Shown: positions 51,969-62,110 of the stretch, one piece after another | How the letters are laid out: each line of letters starts with the position of its first letter | Position numbering within the stretch: position 1 is the first letter of the stretch | Assembly (NCBI RefSeq): GCF_018333235.1 | Contig: NZ_BORP01000006.1 | Span: 124,001 to 188,000 of the forward strand | Direction: 5' to 3' | Source of the DNA: Ornithinibacillus bavariensis | GTDB lineage: Bacteria; Bacillota; Bacilli; Bacillales; Amphibacillaceae | DNA length: 64,000 nt | Notes under the pieces: generated by a model | The model's database searches: none | The model's input: the letters and a program-made list of their open reading frames with translations, nothing else | What the model was told of the DNA's origin: nothing | Program-made: the position numbers and the translations under genes

Positions 51969-53806
51969 TAAATCGTATTGTTGTAAAGCTGTTTTTACTG
52001 ACTTCTGGCTTATGCTTATTAATTTTGGCGAGCATTTTTGTTGGTCAAACGATACTGTTTAAGGATTATTATGCGAATAATAAGATGAAGCAGTTATCAG
52101 AAGCCGTCGATATGTTTAAGCTAGATTATCAAAAGCTAGAGGATGATAGGGATCGACAGGAATTAGAGCAACAGTTTTATCAAGAAAACAATGCATGGAT
52201 TGCGGTGTTAGATGAACAGGGATATATCAAAGGGACGAAGGACTTCTCTGTGAAACTGTATAATCGGTTTGTCTCTGAAAATAGCAAAATAAACTTTACC
52301 GAAGAAAGTATCTCCATACCCATCTACTATTTAGAAAACATGTATGATGACAATGAACAGATTGCTATCTTTAAAGAAAAGGAAAAACAGGTAATTGAAA
52401 TTCATGGTTTGGAAAAAGATGGCGTCATTTATCCTTATGAGCTCATTTCAAGTACGGAAGAATCACTCTATGAAGCAAAGACTCCGTTTTACATGCTAGA
52501 CGGAGGACTTGATAATGTTGATTATTGGAAGAACAATCTGCTTGCATCAGCAGTAAATAAAAATGTGGAGAATAAGGACACGGTAAAACAAATATTATAT
52601 GGACGTATTGATGAGGTACACATACCAGACGATAACAGTCTCTTATATGCCACACCACTATCAAATCGACAATTCCTCGATAGAATTAAGGGATTTCAAA
52701 TCGATTTGATTTTTGGAAATGTGGATACCACTGTACCGCAGGAATTAACCTATGAGGAAAATGGTATCAATTATCGCGTGTTAATCGATCAGGGAAAGGA
52801 CAGCAATGGAGAAACCATCTATTACTTTACGATGGCATCGCTACAGCCTATCGATGAAGCGATCGAGATGATGGAGGATTATTATATCTACATTATTATT
52901 GGTGTCATTCTATTGATATTGTTAGCAGCATTCTATTTTTCTAAAAAAATAGCAAGTCCATTATTAAAAATCAATCGTACAGCAAAACGGATAGCTAACT
53001 TAGATTTTGCCGAAAGAGTTCCCGTCAAATCGAAGGATGAGATTGGTGAATTATCGAAGAACATCAATTTTCTATCAGACACATTACATTCCTATATTCA
53101 GGCATTACAGCAGGACATCGAGAAAGAAAGGCAATTAGAATTGACTCGTAAAAATTTTATTGCCGGTGTATCACATGAATTAAAGACGCCGCTAAGTATT
53201 ATAAAAAGCTGTATCGCAATCATTGAAGATGAAGTAGCCAAAGAGAAAAAGGAATATTATTTCTCTGCGATGAATCACGAGGTTGACCGAATGGATCGGT
53301 TAATCGTTGATATGTTGGAGTTAGCGAAGTTTGAATCAGGAACCTATAAGATGAAAATGGAAGTGTTCTTCATTGATGAATTAATCAATAATGTGTATCA
53401 ACACCTGCAAATCAATGCCCAAAACAAGGAGCTAACGGTTGATGTACAGCTACAGCCCATAGAAGTTGTTGCGAATGAACATTGGATCGAACAGGTGGTT
53501 ACGAACTTCTTAGTCAATGCCATTCGCCATACGCCTGAGTCGGGACAGATTACGATTTCTACCGTCGAGGAGAACGCAACCGTTAAAGTAATGATTGAGA
53601 ATGAAGGTAAGCCAATTGATCCGAATCAATTGGAGAAAATATGGGATCGTTTTTACCAGGGTAACAAGGAGCAGCGCTCGAAGGAAGGGACAGGATTAGG
53701 ACTCGCTATATCGAAGAACATTTTAAAATTACATGATGTCGACTATGGCGTATATAATACCGAGACAGGTGTTTGCTTTTATTTTTATTTAAATAAAACT
53801 ATTTAA
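51965..53806 (+). CDS. Sensor histidine kinase
   Basis: A 613-residue membrane kinase. Two helices (about 9-29 and 297-319) enclose an extracellular sensor of about 265 residues. HAMP follows, then the dimerisation box FIAGVSHELKTPLSIIKS with the phospho-accepting His (about 404), N box NAIRHTP, and G boxes WDRFYQG and GTGLGLAISK. It should be active. The genes after it encode a deacetylase and an amidase, so cell-wall state is a plausible signal. Confidence 0.92.
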   Translation: MINRIVVKLFLLTSGLCLLILASIFVGQTILFKDYYANNKMKQLSEAVDMFKLDYQKLEDDRDRQELEQQFYQENNAWIAVLDEQGYIKGTKDFSVKLYNRFVSENSKINFTEESISIPIYYLENMYDDNEQIAIFKEKEKQVIEIHGLEKDGVIYPYELISSTEESLYEAKTPFYMLDGGLDNVDYWKNNLLASAVNKNVENKDTVKQILYGRIDEVHIPDDNSLLYATPLSNRQFLDRIKGFQIDLIFGNVDTTVPQELTYEENGINYRVLIDQGKDSNGETIYYFTMASLQPIDEAIEMMEDYYIYIIIGVILLILLAAFYFSKKIASPLLKINRTAKRIANLDFAERVPVKSKDEIGELSKNINFLSDTLHSYIQALQQDIEKERQLELTRKNFIAGVSHELKTPLSIIKSCIAIIEDEVAKEKKEYYFSAMNHEVDRMDRLIVDMLELAKFESGTYKMKMEVFFIDELINNVYQHLQINAQNKELTVDVQLQPIEVVANEHWIEQVVTNFLVNAIRHTPESGQITISTVEENATVKVMIENEGKPIDPNQLEKIWDRFYQGNKEQRSKEGTGLGLAISKNILKLHDVDYGVYNTETGVCFYFYLNKTI

Positions 53807-53999
53807 TGAAGTTAGCCGTCTAATAATTGACATAGTGTCATGCGTTGGATGGCTTATTTTTGTTGAGTTGGAATTTCTGGTGAATTGTTTTCAAAACTTT
53901 ACCTTATATTCACCTTATCTTCCTCTTATCTTTATTTCATTCCATTACGCTATGCCTAAACGGAGAGTTAATGCAGCATACGAAAGGAAGGTAAGCGAA

Positions 54000-54884
54000 G
54001 TGCTAAAGGAATACCGTCTACAAATCATTTGTGTATTTTTGATTATATTAGTTTTTTTACTAATAGATAGTAATAAACCTAAAACGGTTAGCTCGAGCGA
54101 CTATGAAACTAGTAATGAAAAATTAATAGAGGTCGATTTAGAAAATGTCATAGAGGAAGTGGAAAAGAAAACAGCTAGTGAAAATGAGAAAAAAGCAGAA
54201 CAAGATAATAAAACAGCTAATGAGAACGAGAAAGAACCAGAACAAGATAATAAAACAGAGATTACAGTTTACTTAACCTTTGATGATGGACCTAGCTCGG
54301 CGTCACATGAGATTTTGGATACGCTTCAGCAATTTAATGCAAAAGCAACATTTTTTATGCTTGAACCAGCAATGCGAGCCTATCCAGATATGGTGAAACG
54401 TATGATAAAGGAAGGGCATGCTGTCGGATTACACGGTGTTACCCATGATAGAGATAAATTCTATCAATCCGAGCAGGCTGCATTAAATGAAATGAGGACA
54501 GGGCAAGCAACACTAGAACAAATTTCCGGTGTTCGTACGCATTTAATACGTTCCCCTTTTGGTAGTGTCCCTTATTTAACAGACTCATTTCGAACGGTTC
54601 TAGAGAATGATGGATTTAAATTATGGGATTGGAATGTAGACAGCAGTGATTGGAATTTATCAGCGGATGAATATGTCCAGCATGTCATTTCCCAGGTAGA
54701 AGAGCTAGTACAGGCTGGGGGAACGCCAATTATTCTCATGCATGATCGCGGTGAAACGGCTAGTCATTTGTCCATTCTATTAAGCTACTTACAGGAGCAT
54801 GGCTATCAAACAAGCGTAATCGATGAAAGTGCAGAACCGTATAACTTTAATTGCTATAATCGCTGTTATCGGATTGGTAAATAA
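54000..54884 (+). CDS. Polysaccharide deacetylase, membrane-anchored
   Basis: About 294 residues: a short basic N-terminus, one membrane helix (LQIICVFLIILVFLLI), a 60-residue acidic linker with near repeats (KKAEQDNKTANENEK, KEPEQDNKTEI) and the NodB domain. All motifs are present: TFDDGPS, HGVTHD, RSPFGS, DSSDWN and LMHDRG. It deacetylates extracellular glycan, perhaps peptidoglycan GlcNAc or MurNAc. The GTG at 54000 is eight bases after AAAGGAAGG and starts just before the membrane helix; the frame extends far upstream without a site. It follows the kinase gene by about 190 bases. Confidence 0.87.
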   Translation: MLKEYRLQIICVFLIILVFLLIDSNKPKTVSSSDYETSNEKLIEVDLENVIEEVEKKTASENEKKAEQDNKTANENEKEPEQDNKTEITVYLTFDDGPSSASHEILDTLQQFNAKATFFMLEPAMRAYPDMVKRMIKEGHAVGLHGVTHDRDKFYQSEQAALNEMRTGQATLEQISGVRTHLIRSPFGSVPYLTDSFRTVLENDGFKLWDWNVDSSDWNLSADEYVQHVISQVEELVQAGGTPIILMHDRGETASHLSILLSYLQEHGYQTSVIDESAEPYNFNCYNRCYRIGK

Positions 54885-55215
54885 TTGGGTCGTTTTCTAG
54901 CATTGTTAGCTTTGGTAGATGATTGTCATTTGCTAGACTAGGATAATGTCTCCTTAGTTCTATTGCGTCTATTTATAAGGCAAATTAATATTTTTATCCT
55001 TCTAGTGTAGTTATTGAAATCTTAATTTTATATTTATCCTATCTTCATTTCAGCTTTACTTCACCATGTTAACCTTTGAACGATAACTAGAACAGCGGGT
55101 ATCGCCAAGTGCTTTGATTTCGAAAGAATAGAGTCCTTGAAAAATGTGAAAACTGTTGTTCTCCAGTTAAAAATGAGTGTAGCAAAAAGGTGCATAGTAA
55201 AGGGAGAGCGTATAA
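54885..55215. other. Intergenic, nothing recognised
   Basis: About 330 bases between the deacetylase and amidase genes. No gene, terminator or promoter is strong enough to call. Confidence 0.5.
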
Positions 55216-55899
55216 ATGAAAAAATGGATTGGATTATTCGTAGTTATACTAGTCGTATTGCTGTTATTTTTTACTTGGAAGGATCATCAGGAGCAGGTTC
55301 CTAAAAATGAGGAACGCATAAGCAATCAAGAAACAAAAGGATCCAGTCCTAAAACAGATAACTATAAAGTTGTGATTGATGCCGGACATGGTGGCGAAGA
55401 TCCAGGGGCAATAGGTGCTAGTGGTTCCTATGAAAAGGACTATACGTTGAGTCTGTCAAAAAAGGTTAAAGAATTATTAGCGCGAGAACCTCAGGTAGAG
55501 GTATACATGACTAGGGAGGAAGATGTTTTCCTTTCTTCTGAGACACGGGAAAGACCAAACTTTGCTAATAGCCTATCAGCCGATATATTCGTTTCCATCC
55601 ATGGGAATACATTTGATGACCCAACGGTATCTGGTACAGAAACATACTATTACCATCAGAATTCAAAATTACTAGCAAATAAAATACATCAACAATTAAT
55701 TGAGGTAACAGGATTTCGGGATAGAGGTGTGAAAAAAGAAAATTATTTTGTTTTAAAAGATACAACCATGCCTGCTGTTTTATTGGAGGTAGGCTATTTA
55801 ACAAACCCTCAGGAAGAGGAAAAGCTGTTATCGGAGCAATTTCAACAATCTGTTGCGGAAGCGATTCGTGATGGGATTATGGATTATTTAATCGATTAA
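55216..55899 (+). CDS. N-acetylmuramoyl-L-alanine amidase (Amidase_3)
   Basis: A 227-residue secreted or anchored amidase. An N-terminal hydrophobic helix (about 4-21) is followed by the catalytic domain: VVIDAGHGGEDPGAIG (zinc His), TREEDVFLS, FVSIHGNTF (second His) and AVLLEVGYLTN (Glu). It cuts the bond between MurNAc and the peptide stem. CwlD is similar in size, but the sporulation context is not shown. AAAGGGAGAG precedes the ATG. It probably works with the deacetylase upstream. Confidence 0.88.
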   Translation: MKKWIGLFVVILVVLLLFFTWKDHQEQVPKNEERISNQETKGSSPKTDNYKVVIDAGHGGEDPGAIGASGSYEKDYTLSLSKKVKELLAREPQVEVYMTREEDVFLSSETRERPNFANSLSADIFVSIHGNTFDDPTVSGTETYYYHQNSKLLANKIHQQLIEVTGFRDRGVKKENYFVLKDTTMPAVLLEVGYLTNPQEEEKLLSEQFQQSVAEAIRDGIMDYLID

Positions 55900-56270
55900 T
55901 ATTAGGATGACTGTTTTTATGGATTATATTAGAGCAACGTAGTTACCTAATACGTAAGATCCACTCAACAATCCCTCCTCACAAAATTAGTTGTAAGGAG
56001 GGATTGTTTTTGAATATTACTCTCATACATATAAAAGGTTCTATTATGTACGTTGTAAATCCCTTTTAAAATTTTTATCTCATAAATAGCAGGTTAATAT
56101 AATAGTTACTATCCTTAAAAAGACATGGAAGATAAATACACCCAAAAGGTAAATGATTTACAATACTATTAGATTATGTAATCATCTATTATGTTCAGCA
56201 TGAATGACGCGCGAAATGATTGTATACAATATTGTGTACGCGATAAAAAAATTTCTGGTAGGATGACAAA
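55900..56270. other. Intergenic after the amidase gene
   Basis: Besides the terminator at 55968 there is an A+T-rich stretch before the RlmI-like gene and a palindrome-like ATTGTATACAATATTGTGTACG around 56217-56240 that might be an operator. Confidence 0.45.
55968..56011 (+). terminator. Terminator of the amidase gene
   Basis: ACAATCCCTCCT (55968-55979) pairs with AGGAGGGATTGT (55996-56007), followed by TTTT. Confidence 0.85.
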
Positions 56271-57467
56271 ATGAAAAATAATGTTACGTTAACAGTAAAA
56301 GGTAAGTTTGCAAATAAATATAAAAGCGGTTATCCGCTCATATCAAAGGAAGCCATCCTTAATATGAACGAAGGTATGAAAGAAGGAACTATTATTCATC
56401 TTATTGATGAAAAGAACAGGTTCATCGCAAAAGGCTATTTTGGCAAACAAAACAAGGGTTACGGCTGGGTTCTTAGTCGAAATGAGAATGAACAGATCGA
56501 CCAACGTTTTTTTGTGAATAAATTGCGAGATGCGATTAACTATCGAGAGTCATTTTTTAATAGTCCGGATACGAATGCCTTTCGAGTCGTGAATGGAGAA
56601 GGCGATGGTTTAGGTGGCTTAACGATAGAGTATTTTGATGGCTACTATTTAATCAACTGGTATAGTAAAGGAATCTACCATTTTCGGGAGTATATTATCA
56701 ATGCTCTGAAAGAACTGGTTACATTTAAAGCCATATATCAAAAGAAAAGATTTGATGCCAATGGGAAATATATTGAAGAAGATGATTTCGTAGCGGGAGA
56801 AAGAGGAACGTTCCCGATTATAGTAAAAGAAAATGGCGTGAACTTCGCTGTTTACCTAAATGAAGGTGCAATGGTTGGTATATTTTTAGATCAAAGGGAA
56901 GTCAGGAAGAAAATCCGTGATGCTTATGCGAAAGGTAAGAACGTACTGAACACCTTTTCCTACACAGGCGCCTTTTCGGTTGCTGCTGCCTTAGGACACG
57001 CAGCTAAAACAACGAGTGTGGATTTAGCAAAAAGAAGCTTAAACAAGACAGTTGAGCAGTTTAGCTTAAACGGAATAGATGATGACGCACAGGATATCAT
57101 TGTGGAAGATGTGTTTCATTACTTTAAGTATGCGGTGAAAAAGCAGCTAGAGTTTGACTTGGTTATCCTAGATCCTCCAAGCTTCGCAAGGTCAAAGAAG
57201 ATAGTTTTCAGCGCTGAAAAGGACTACAAAAATCTTCTGAAGGAAGCTATTTCCATAACAAAAGATGAGGGGATTATCGTTGCGTCCACCAATTCAAGTT
57301 CTTTTAATATGAAAAAATTTAAAGGTTTTATTGATCAGGCATTCAGAGAATCAAACAGGAAATATCAGCTAGTGGAGGAATTTTCCCTTCCAAAAGACTT
57401 TAAAACAATAAAAGAATTCCCAGAAGGAAACTATCTTAAGGTCGTGTTTATAAAGAATCTGCCATAG
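56271..57467 (+). CDS. RlmI-like rRNA methyltransferase
   Basis: A 398-residue class I methyltransferase with a PUA domain (about 1-80), a central RlmI/N2227-like part with FRVVNGEGDGLGGLTIEYF and FLDQREVR, motif I NVLNTFSYTGAFSVAAALGH, VDLAKRSLNK and catalytic ILDPPSF. The B. subtilis relative is YwbD; E. coli RlmI makes m5C1962 in 23S rRNA, but RlmI-like proteins of this type are not all tested. The N-terminal PUA fits RNA binding. Monocistronic, terminator downstream. Confidence 0.85.
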   Translation: MKNNVTLTVKGKFANKYKSGYPLISKEAILNMNEGMKEGTIIHLIDEKNRFIAKGYFGKQNKGYGWVLSRNENEQIDQRFFVNKLRDAINYRESFFNSPDTNAFRVVNGEGDGLGGLTIEYFDGYYLINWYSKGIYHFREYIINALKELVTFKAIYQKKRFDANGKYIEEDDFVAGERGTFPIIVKENGVNFAVYLNEGAMVGIFLDQREVRKKIRDAYAKGKNVLNTFSYTGAFSVAAALGHAAKTTSVDLAKRSLNKTVEQFSLNGIDDDAQDIIVEDVFHYFKYAVKKQLEFDLVILDPPSFARSKKIVFSAEKDYKNLLKEAISITKDEGIIVASTNSSSFNMKKFKGFIDQAFRESNRKYQLVEEFSLPKDFKTIKEFPEGNYLKVVFIKNLP

Positions 57468-57540
57468 AAAAATGCGAATGGGATCTATCCAGTGAAGTAT
57501 TGGAAGTGGCAAGTAAATGAAGTTTAACCCGAAATAAATC

Positions 57541-57580
57541 AGCATCTTTCTTAATTGAGAGGGAGATGCTTTTTGCATTT
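57541..57580 (+). terminator. Terminator of the RlmI-like gene
   Basis: AGCATCT (57541-57547) pairs with AGATGCT (57564-57570), followed by TTTTGCATTT. Confidence 0.6.
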
Positions 57581-57966
57581 CTGATAGTTATTCAGCCTAA
57601 TTCAGCCAAACCATTTCTTGGAAATTGGAATATCTGAAAAGAGGGCAAAACAAAAAGAGTGAGGATGAGTTGCGGAAAAACGAACGGAATGTGTCAACTG
57701 CACATGTGGATGTCGTGATTGTTCCAATCTTTCGTAATGGAAACAGGGTATTTTAATCAGGTATAAGGCTGTCAGCCCGGTAATAATCCAGATGCTGTTC
57801 TTTGATTGCTATGGCTCATAAGTCTATTATTTCCACCTCCTAGAGGGATTTTCTTTAGGAAGGATAGTAACACTGTACTACCATCAGTTTCACCGTCATA
57901 AATGTGAGTATAAAAAAGTTTGATTGAAATAATAGAACGTTTTGTATCTACCTAAGATTTTTTAAC

Positions 57967-58015
57967 AAGAAAGGATGAGGTAATATTATTGCGATATATT
58001 ACTTCATCCTTTCTT
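57967..58015. repeat. Large hairpin, 20-base arms
   Basis: The 20-base arms 57967-57986 and 57996-58015 are complementary except for one base, with a nine-base loop. It could be a terminator or a small palindromic repeat. Confidence 0.6.
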
Positions 58016-58178
58016 ATATCTAATGTTGGGGGCGAAGGAAACTATTGGGAAGAGTAGAATGAGGGCTCCAGTGGTCATTTACTTCATTGTGAAGCAAAAG
58101 GTCCTTTCACGTGTTTTTATTGGTAATTACTGCTAGAATAATTAAAAAATAGACAAAACAGAGGGCAAGGGGATGTGC

Positions 58179-60455
58179 ATGGGTAAAAGTAAGTTAGGCA
58201 AGCTAGTACCTTATTATGGGTTACTAGCAATATTAATATTTTTATTTGGGATTGTTATTGGATTGACGCCTTTACAGGCACCGGATAGGGATAAGGCAAG
58301 TCCGTCGGAGGTTTCTTTTGAAAGTACTTGGGGATTTATTGAAAATATTGCACAGAAACCTCATCCGGTTGGATCAGAAGAACATGAGAGGGTAAAAAAC
58401 TATCTCATCCAAACATTAGAGGAAATGGGTTTGGATGTGGAAATACAAGACACGATAGTTCATAAACCGGAACGAGAAAGGGCAACCCGTGTTCAAAATA
58501 TCGTAACGAAAATGGAAGGTTCCGATTCCTCTGGTACCGTTATGCTTGCTGCTCACTACGATAGTACTTTCGTGAGTCCTGGTGCGAGTGATGATGGCTA
58601 TGGTGTTGCAGCATTGATGGAAACAGCTCGAATACTTCAAGATATATCCCTTAAAAATGATGTTATTATCTTAATAACAGATGGGGAGGAATTGGGGCTT
58701 CTTGGTGCAAATGCTTTTGTCAATGAACATCCGTGGGCAAAAGATGTGGACGTCGTGTTAAATTTCGAGGCAAGAGGAATTAAAGGGGCCACGGTTATGT
58801 TTGAAACGAGTGGTGGAAATGGCGCGCTTATTAAGGAGTTCCAAAAAGCAACGAGTAGCCCAGCCTCCAATTCATTTTTAAAGGAAGTATACGACGTGAT
58901 GCCAAATGGAACAGATCTAACAGAATTTGTTGGTGCTGGTATGCAAGGGTTGAATTTTGCTAGTGCACAGAGTTTTAACTCTTATCATACTACTATTGAT
59001 AGTTTAGATTTTGTTGATAAAAACACACTCATGCATCATACTACATACGCATATGAACTTGCGACTCACTTTGGAAATATCGACTTAAGCAAGATAGATA
59101 ATCAATCAGAGAAAAATGCTGTTTATTTTAATCCGGTTGCTCATACATTCGTTTCTTATTCCGATAGCCTCGTCATACCTTTATTAATCGTTACATTAAT
59201 TGGGCTTATTGCCACAGTCATTCATGGAATCAGAAGAAAGCTTGTATCTGTATTAGGAACACTAATCGGATTTCTTTTATTCTTAGTATCGCTTGCTGTT
59301 GCCTATGGTATTTCTTTATTCGCTTTAAAACTTGTCACATTTTTTGCTGAGGATGTGAGCTGGCTATTGGAATTTGACCAGCATATTGCAAGTATCTATT
59401 TAATTGGTTTTTTACTTATTACTGCGGCAGTGTTAATTCTTTTCACTTACGTCGTTCAGAAGAAAATAGGGGCATTTCAAGTTGTGATGGGGGCTTTGAT
59501 TGGATGGTTTCTATTAGCTTGTGTTTCTAGCATTCTCTTAACTGGAGCAAGTTATTTATTTGTTTGGCCATTAATTTTTAGTTTGATTGGAACGAATCTA
59601 GTATTTTGGAAAGACAGGAAGTTTTCGACTGAAAATAATGTTCTCTTGTATAGTGCTTTTCTTGTTCCAGGTATCATACTATTTACATTTTTAGTTTTTG
59701 CCATGTATATTGCGTTAACAATAACCGTCATCCATATCGTTATGACCGTTGCTGCTTTATGTCTAATGTTATTCGTACCTGTTTTTGCAAGGTTAAAAGG
59801 AAGCTGGAAATATGCGATCGGACTACTCTTACTTGGGGTCAGTATCGTAACCTATGAAACAATAGCGGTGGAGGCAACCAGTGAACATCCGATTGGAAAT
59901 CAAGTCTATTACTTGGCTGATGGGGACTTGGAGAAGGCCGTTTGGGGAATACAGACAAAGCCAGATTCCTTTACGAAACAGTTTGTAGCAGATGAATCAC
60001 AGTTCGATGAGCACCCGCTTCCATCCTTCACATTTGAGGAAATGTATACAGCAGATGCACCATACTATGATACCAATCTTCCACAATCCGAGTTAATTTC
60101 GGATGTGAAGAAAGATGGGTGGAGGACGATTACATTAGATATTGCAGCACCAAATGCAATTGCCATCGAACTTGGTACAAATAGTGATATTTCAATAAAC
60201 GAATTATCCATTAATGGTGGAGAACTACAATTAGATGAAAAGCATTACTCAAAGGAGAATCCCTATTTTATTGAGCTTTTTGGCTTAAGTAAAGGCTTTA
60301 CGATGTCCTTTACGATAAAAGCCGGGGAAAGTCTCGATTTTTATTTAATAGGTAAGACGTTTGGACTTCCGGAAGAGCATTCTTATTCGGAAAGACCTGC
60401 TAATATGACGACGCATGGGGATTATAATATGGTTTTGAAGTCTTTTCGTTATTAG
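58179..60455 (+). CDS. Membrane-bound M28-family metallopeptidase
   Basis: About 758 residues: a membrane helix near the N-terminus, an M28 (aminopeptidase-like) domain, then eight or nine further hydrophobic segments (about 330-590) and a C-terminal extracellular region. Metal ligands are visible: AAHYDSTFVSPGASDDGYGV (His, Asp) and ILITDGEELGLLGA (catalytic Glu pair). This is the architecture of the Bacillus YwaD/YfbL-like or ER-type M28 membrane peptidases. ATG at 58179 is six bases after AAGGGG. It stands alone. Confidence 0.85.
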   Translation: MGKSKLGKLVPYYGLLAILIFLFGIVIGLTPLQAPDRDKASPSEVSFESTWGFIENIAQKPHPVGSEEHERVKNYLIQTLEEMGLDVEIQDTIVHKPERERATRVQNIVTKMEGSDSSGTVMLAAHYDSTFVSPGASDDGYGVAALMETARILQDISLKNDVIILITDGEELGLLGANAFVNEHPWAKDVDVVLNFEARGIKGATVMFETSGGNGALIKEFQKATSSPASNSFLKEVYDVMPNGTDLTEFVGAGMQGLNFASAQSFNSYHTTIDSLDFVDKNTLMHHTTYAYELATHFGNIDLSKIDNQSEKNAVYFNPVAHTFVSYSDSLVIPLLIVTLIGLIATVIHGIRRKLVSVLGTLIGFLLFLVSLAVAYGISLFALKLVTFFAEDVSWLLEFDQHIASIYLIGFLLITAAVLILFTYVVQKKIGAFQVVMGALIGWFLLACVSSILLTGASYLFVWPLIFSLIGTNLVFWKDRKFSTENNVLLYSAFLVPGIILFTFLVFAMYIALTITVIHIVMTVAALCLMLFVPVFARLKGSWKYAIGLLLLGVSIVTYETIAVEATSEHPIGNQVYYLADGDLEKAVWGIQTKPDSFTKQFVADESQFDEHPLPSFTFEEMYTADAPYYDTNLPQSELISDVKKDGWRTITLDIAAPNAIAIELGTNSDISINELSINGGELQLDEKHYSKENPYFIELFGLSKGFTMSFTIKAGESLDFYLIGKTFGLPEEHSYSERPANMTTHGDYNMVLKSFRY

Positions 60456-60593
60456 TATTTAGGGTGGCAATTAAAAAGATATTTAATGTTTCGGTGATAA
60501 CAACTTTACATGATCTTTCCGCAACTGATTTTATATGGTTGATTCGTACAGACGCTTCATCCTCCACCGACATAAGAAAAACTAACACATTCG

Positions 60594-61175
60594 CTAAAGA
60601 ACAAAAGAATGTGTTAGTTTTTTAATAGTGCCATGAATTGAACGTGCTTGATTTTCCCAACGCTTCAGACTAGTATGTTCCGCATGATAGACAAGATTGC
60701 ACGTTTCTTTCAGTCCTGCGGTAACAATAACGAAGGATACTTCCAATATATCCCCATTTGTAAAAAGAACTCGCTGAACTGGCCTATCATACTTGACTTC
60801 AATTACCTTTCGATGGTTCATGATCGTGACTCCTACTAATTCAGCTTGATGTTTAAGATCCTCAATGAGTGTTCCCCAGCCTTCCGAAATATAAAAAGCA
60901 TTTCCGTTGAAAGTCCGTTGTAGTTGCCGTATGGCAGGTCCTGCTAGGTAAAGTTCGGGGTAAGGGACGTACGTGTTGGCACGGGAAATAGCAAATAACA
61001 GAAGGTGGACTAATGGATCATGAGTAGTCATCTCGGCCCATTCTTTCAAGCTAATATTATCTATCTTTTCCGTATCTATCTTATTCAACTTCAACATAAG
61101 CTTGGTCAGACTAATTTTTCCTTTTAGTGAAAACAGGTTGTTTACGAGGCGAATAGGGGGATGCCTTTGTGACAA
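60594..61175 (-). pseudogene. FAD-dependent oxidoreductase, truncated (phytoene-desaturase-like)
   Basis: A 193-residue piece: LKLNKIDTEKIDNISLKEWA, then GPAIRQLQRTFNGNAFYISE, GWGTLIEDLKHQAELVGVTI and SFVIVTAGL. This is the substrate and central FAD part of amine-oxidase/phytoene-desaturase-like proteins. The N-terminal GxGxxG dinucleotide fold (about 130 residues expected) and the C-terminal quarter are missing. No ribosome binding site precedes the first codon, so it is a fragment of a once full gene. Confidence 0.55.
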
Positions 61176-61526
61176 ACACGTTTCTCTTTTTGAAAAAAAG
61201 CAGCAGAATCTCTGTTGAATAGGCGCTTTAGTATCTTTAGTTGTTACAGGGGGGATGTCTCACTGCCTAGTTCAATCAGATTGTTTTTAGTTAGCAAATA
61301 AATCCTATGCTCGTGAAACAGTATTTATAAATCCGTATACAAAACCTACTATTCTGAGCGATAGATTTCCAAAATACTAGGAAGTTCATTTGAAAAATAA
61401 ATAGTTGTAACGTTTATAATAATTATAATATTTGGTAATATTATTTCTATATACACCTACAGGTACACTCCAGAGAGGGATATTGAATTTAGATAAAAGT
61501 TTTCCAAAAGGAGGAGTAGGATCAAA
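61176..61526. other. Intergenic; debris of the oxidoreductase gene likely
   Basis: The minus strand shows no FAD-binding motif. Nothing else was recognised except an AAAGGAGGAG site for the next gene at the right end. Confidence 0.4.
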
Positions 61527-61865
61527 ATGAATCAAGAAGTAACATCATTTATCGAAAGCCTTAATCAACCGTGGCAAGTTGAGGTTTCCAATCGACTTCG
61601 TGAATTGGTACATCAAACCATTCCTGAGGTCGAGGAGCGAATCCAGTACAAAAAGCCACATTTTCTGAAGAACGGACATTACGCAGCAGTGATTTCCCCA
61701 TCCAAAGATGCCGTAGCGTTTATGATCATGAATGCTACCGGTTTGGAAGTTCCGAAAGGATTTGAAGGACCACCTGAGCGAAAATGGCTGAAAATCCGTG
61801 AAGGCGATTCACCAGACTACGGCCTTTTAAATCAATTGCTCGAAAAGGCATCCAGTTCGCTCTAA
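61527..61865 (+). CDS. DUF1801 domain protein
   Basis: A 112-residue YdhG/YjhB-type protein. ERIQYKKPHFLKNGHYAAVI and RKWLKIREGDSPDYGLLNQL are DUF1801 hallmarks (the domain folds like the C-terminal part of iron-binding YdhG). Its biological role is unknown. AAAGGAGGAG before the ATG. Likely transcribed alone or with the next small genes. Confidence 0.75.
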   Translation: MNQEVTSFIESLNQPWQVEVSNRLRELVHQTIPEVEERIQYKKPHFLKNGHYAAVISPSKDAVAFMIMNATGLEVPKGFEGPPERKWLKIREGDSPDYGLLNQLLEKASSSL

Positions 61866-61889
61866 CGAGATTAACCGGTGGGGTACGAC

Positions 61890-62048
61890 ATGAACATAAC
61901 AACTAGGAGTGAGTTAGCTAATCCCCACCTCATTCAGATTGTCGTGGTACATCCAGAGTCTAATCAACGTTCCGATAAACTCTATCTCGAGCCTTGTCAA
62001 GAGATGGATTGCTGGTTAAAGGCATTTCGTAGCGCGTTGGATAACTGA
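61890..62048 (+). CDS. Possible 52-residue small protein
   Basis: A short frame with GTGGGG seven bases before ATG encodes MNITTRSELANPHLIQIVVV and ends CWLKAFRSALDN. I recognise no family, and it could be the C-terminal remnant of a larger protein such as a regulator. It is included because of the site and its position between two expressed-looking genes. Confidence 0.3.
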   Translation: MNITTRSELANPHLIQIVVVHPESNQRSDKLYLEPCQEMDCWLKAFRSALDN

Positions 62049-62110
62049 CTTAACAGTTATGGATAATTTTTTTAGGATAATAAAGATGAGGAAATCAAGG
62101 AGGAATTAGA

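Larger units (their letters stand above)
57468..58178. other. Long intergenic region, terminators, no confident gene
   Basis: About 700 bases. It contains the terminator at 57541 and a larger hairpin at 57967-58015. A short Cys-rich phase (ECVNCTCGCRDCSNL, about 57687-57735) looks like part of a small protein, but no frame with a start and site could be made. Confidence 0.45.
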
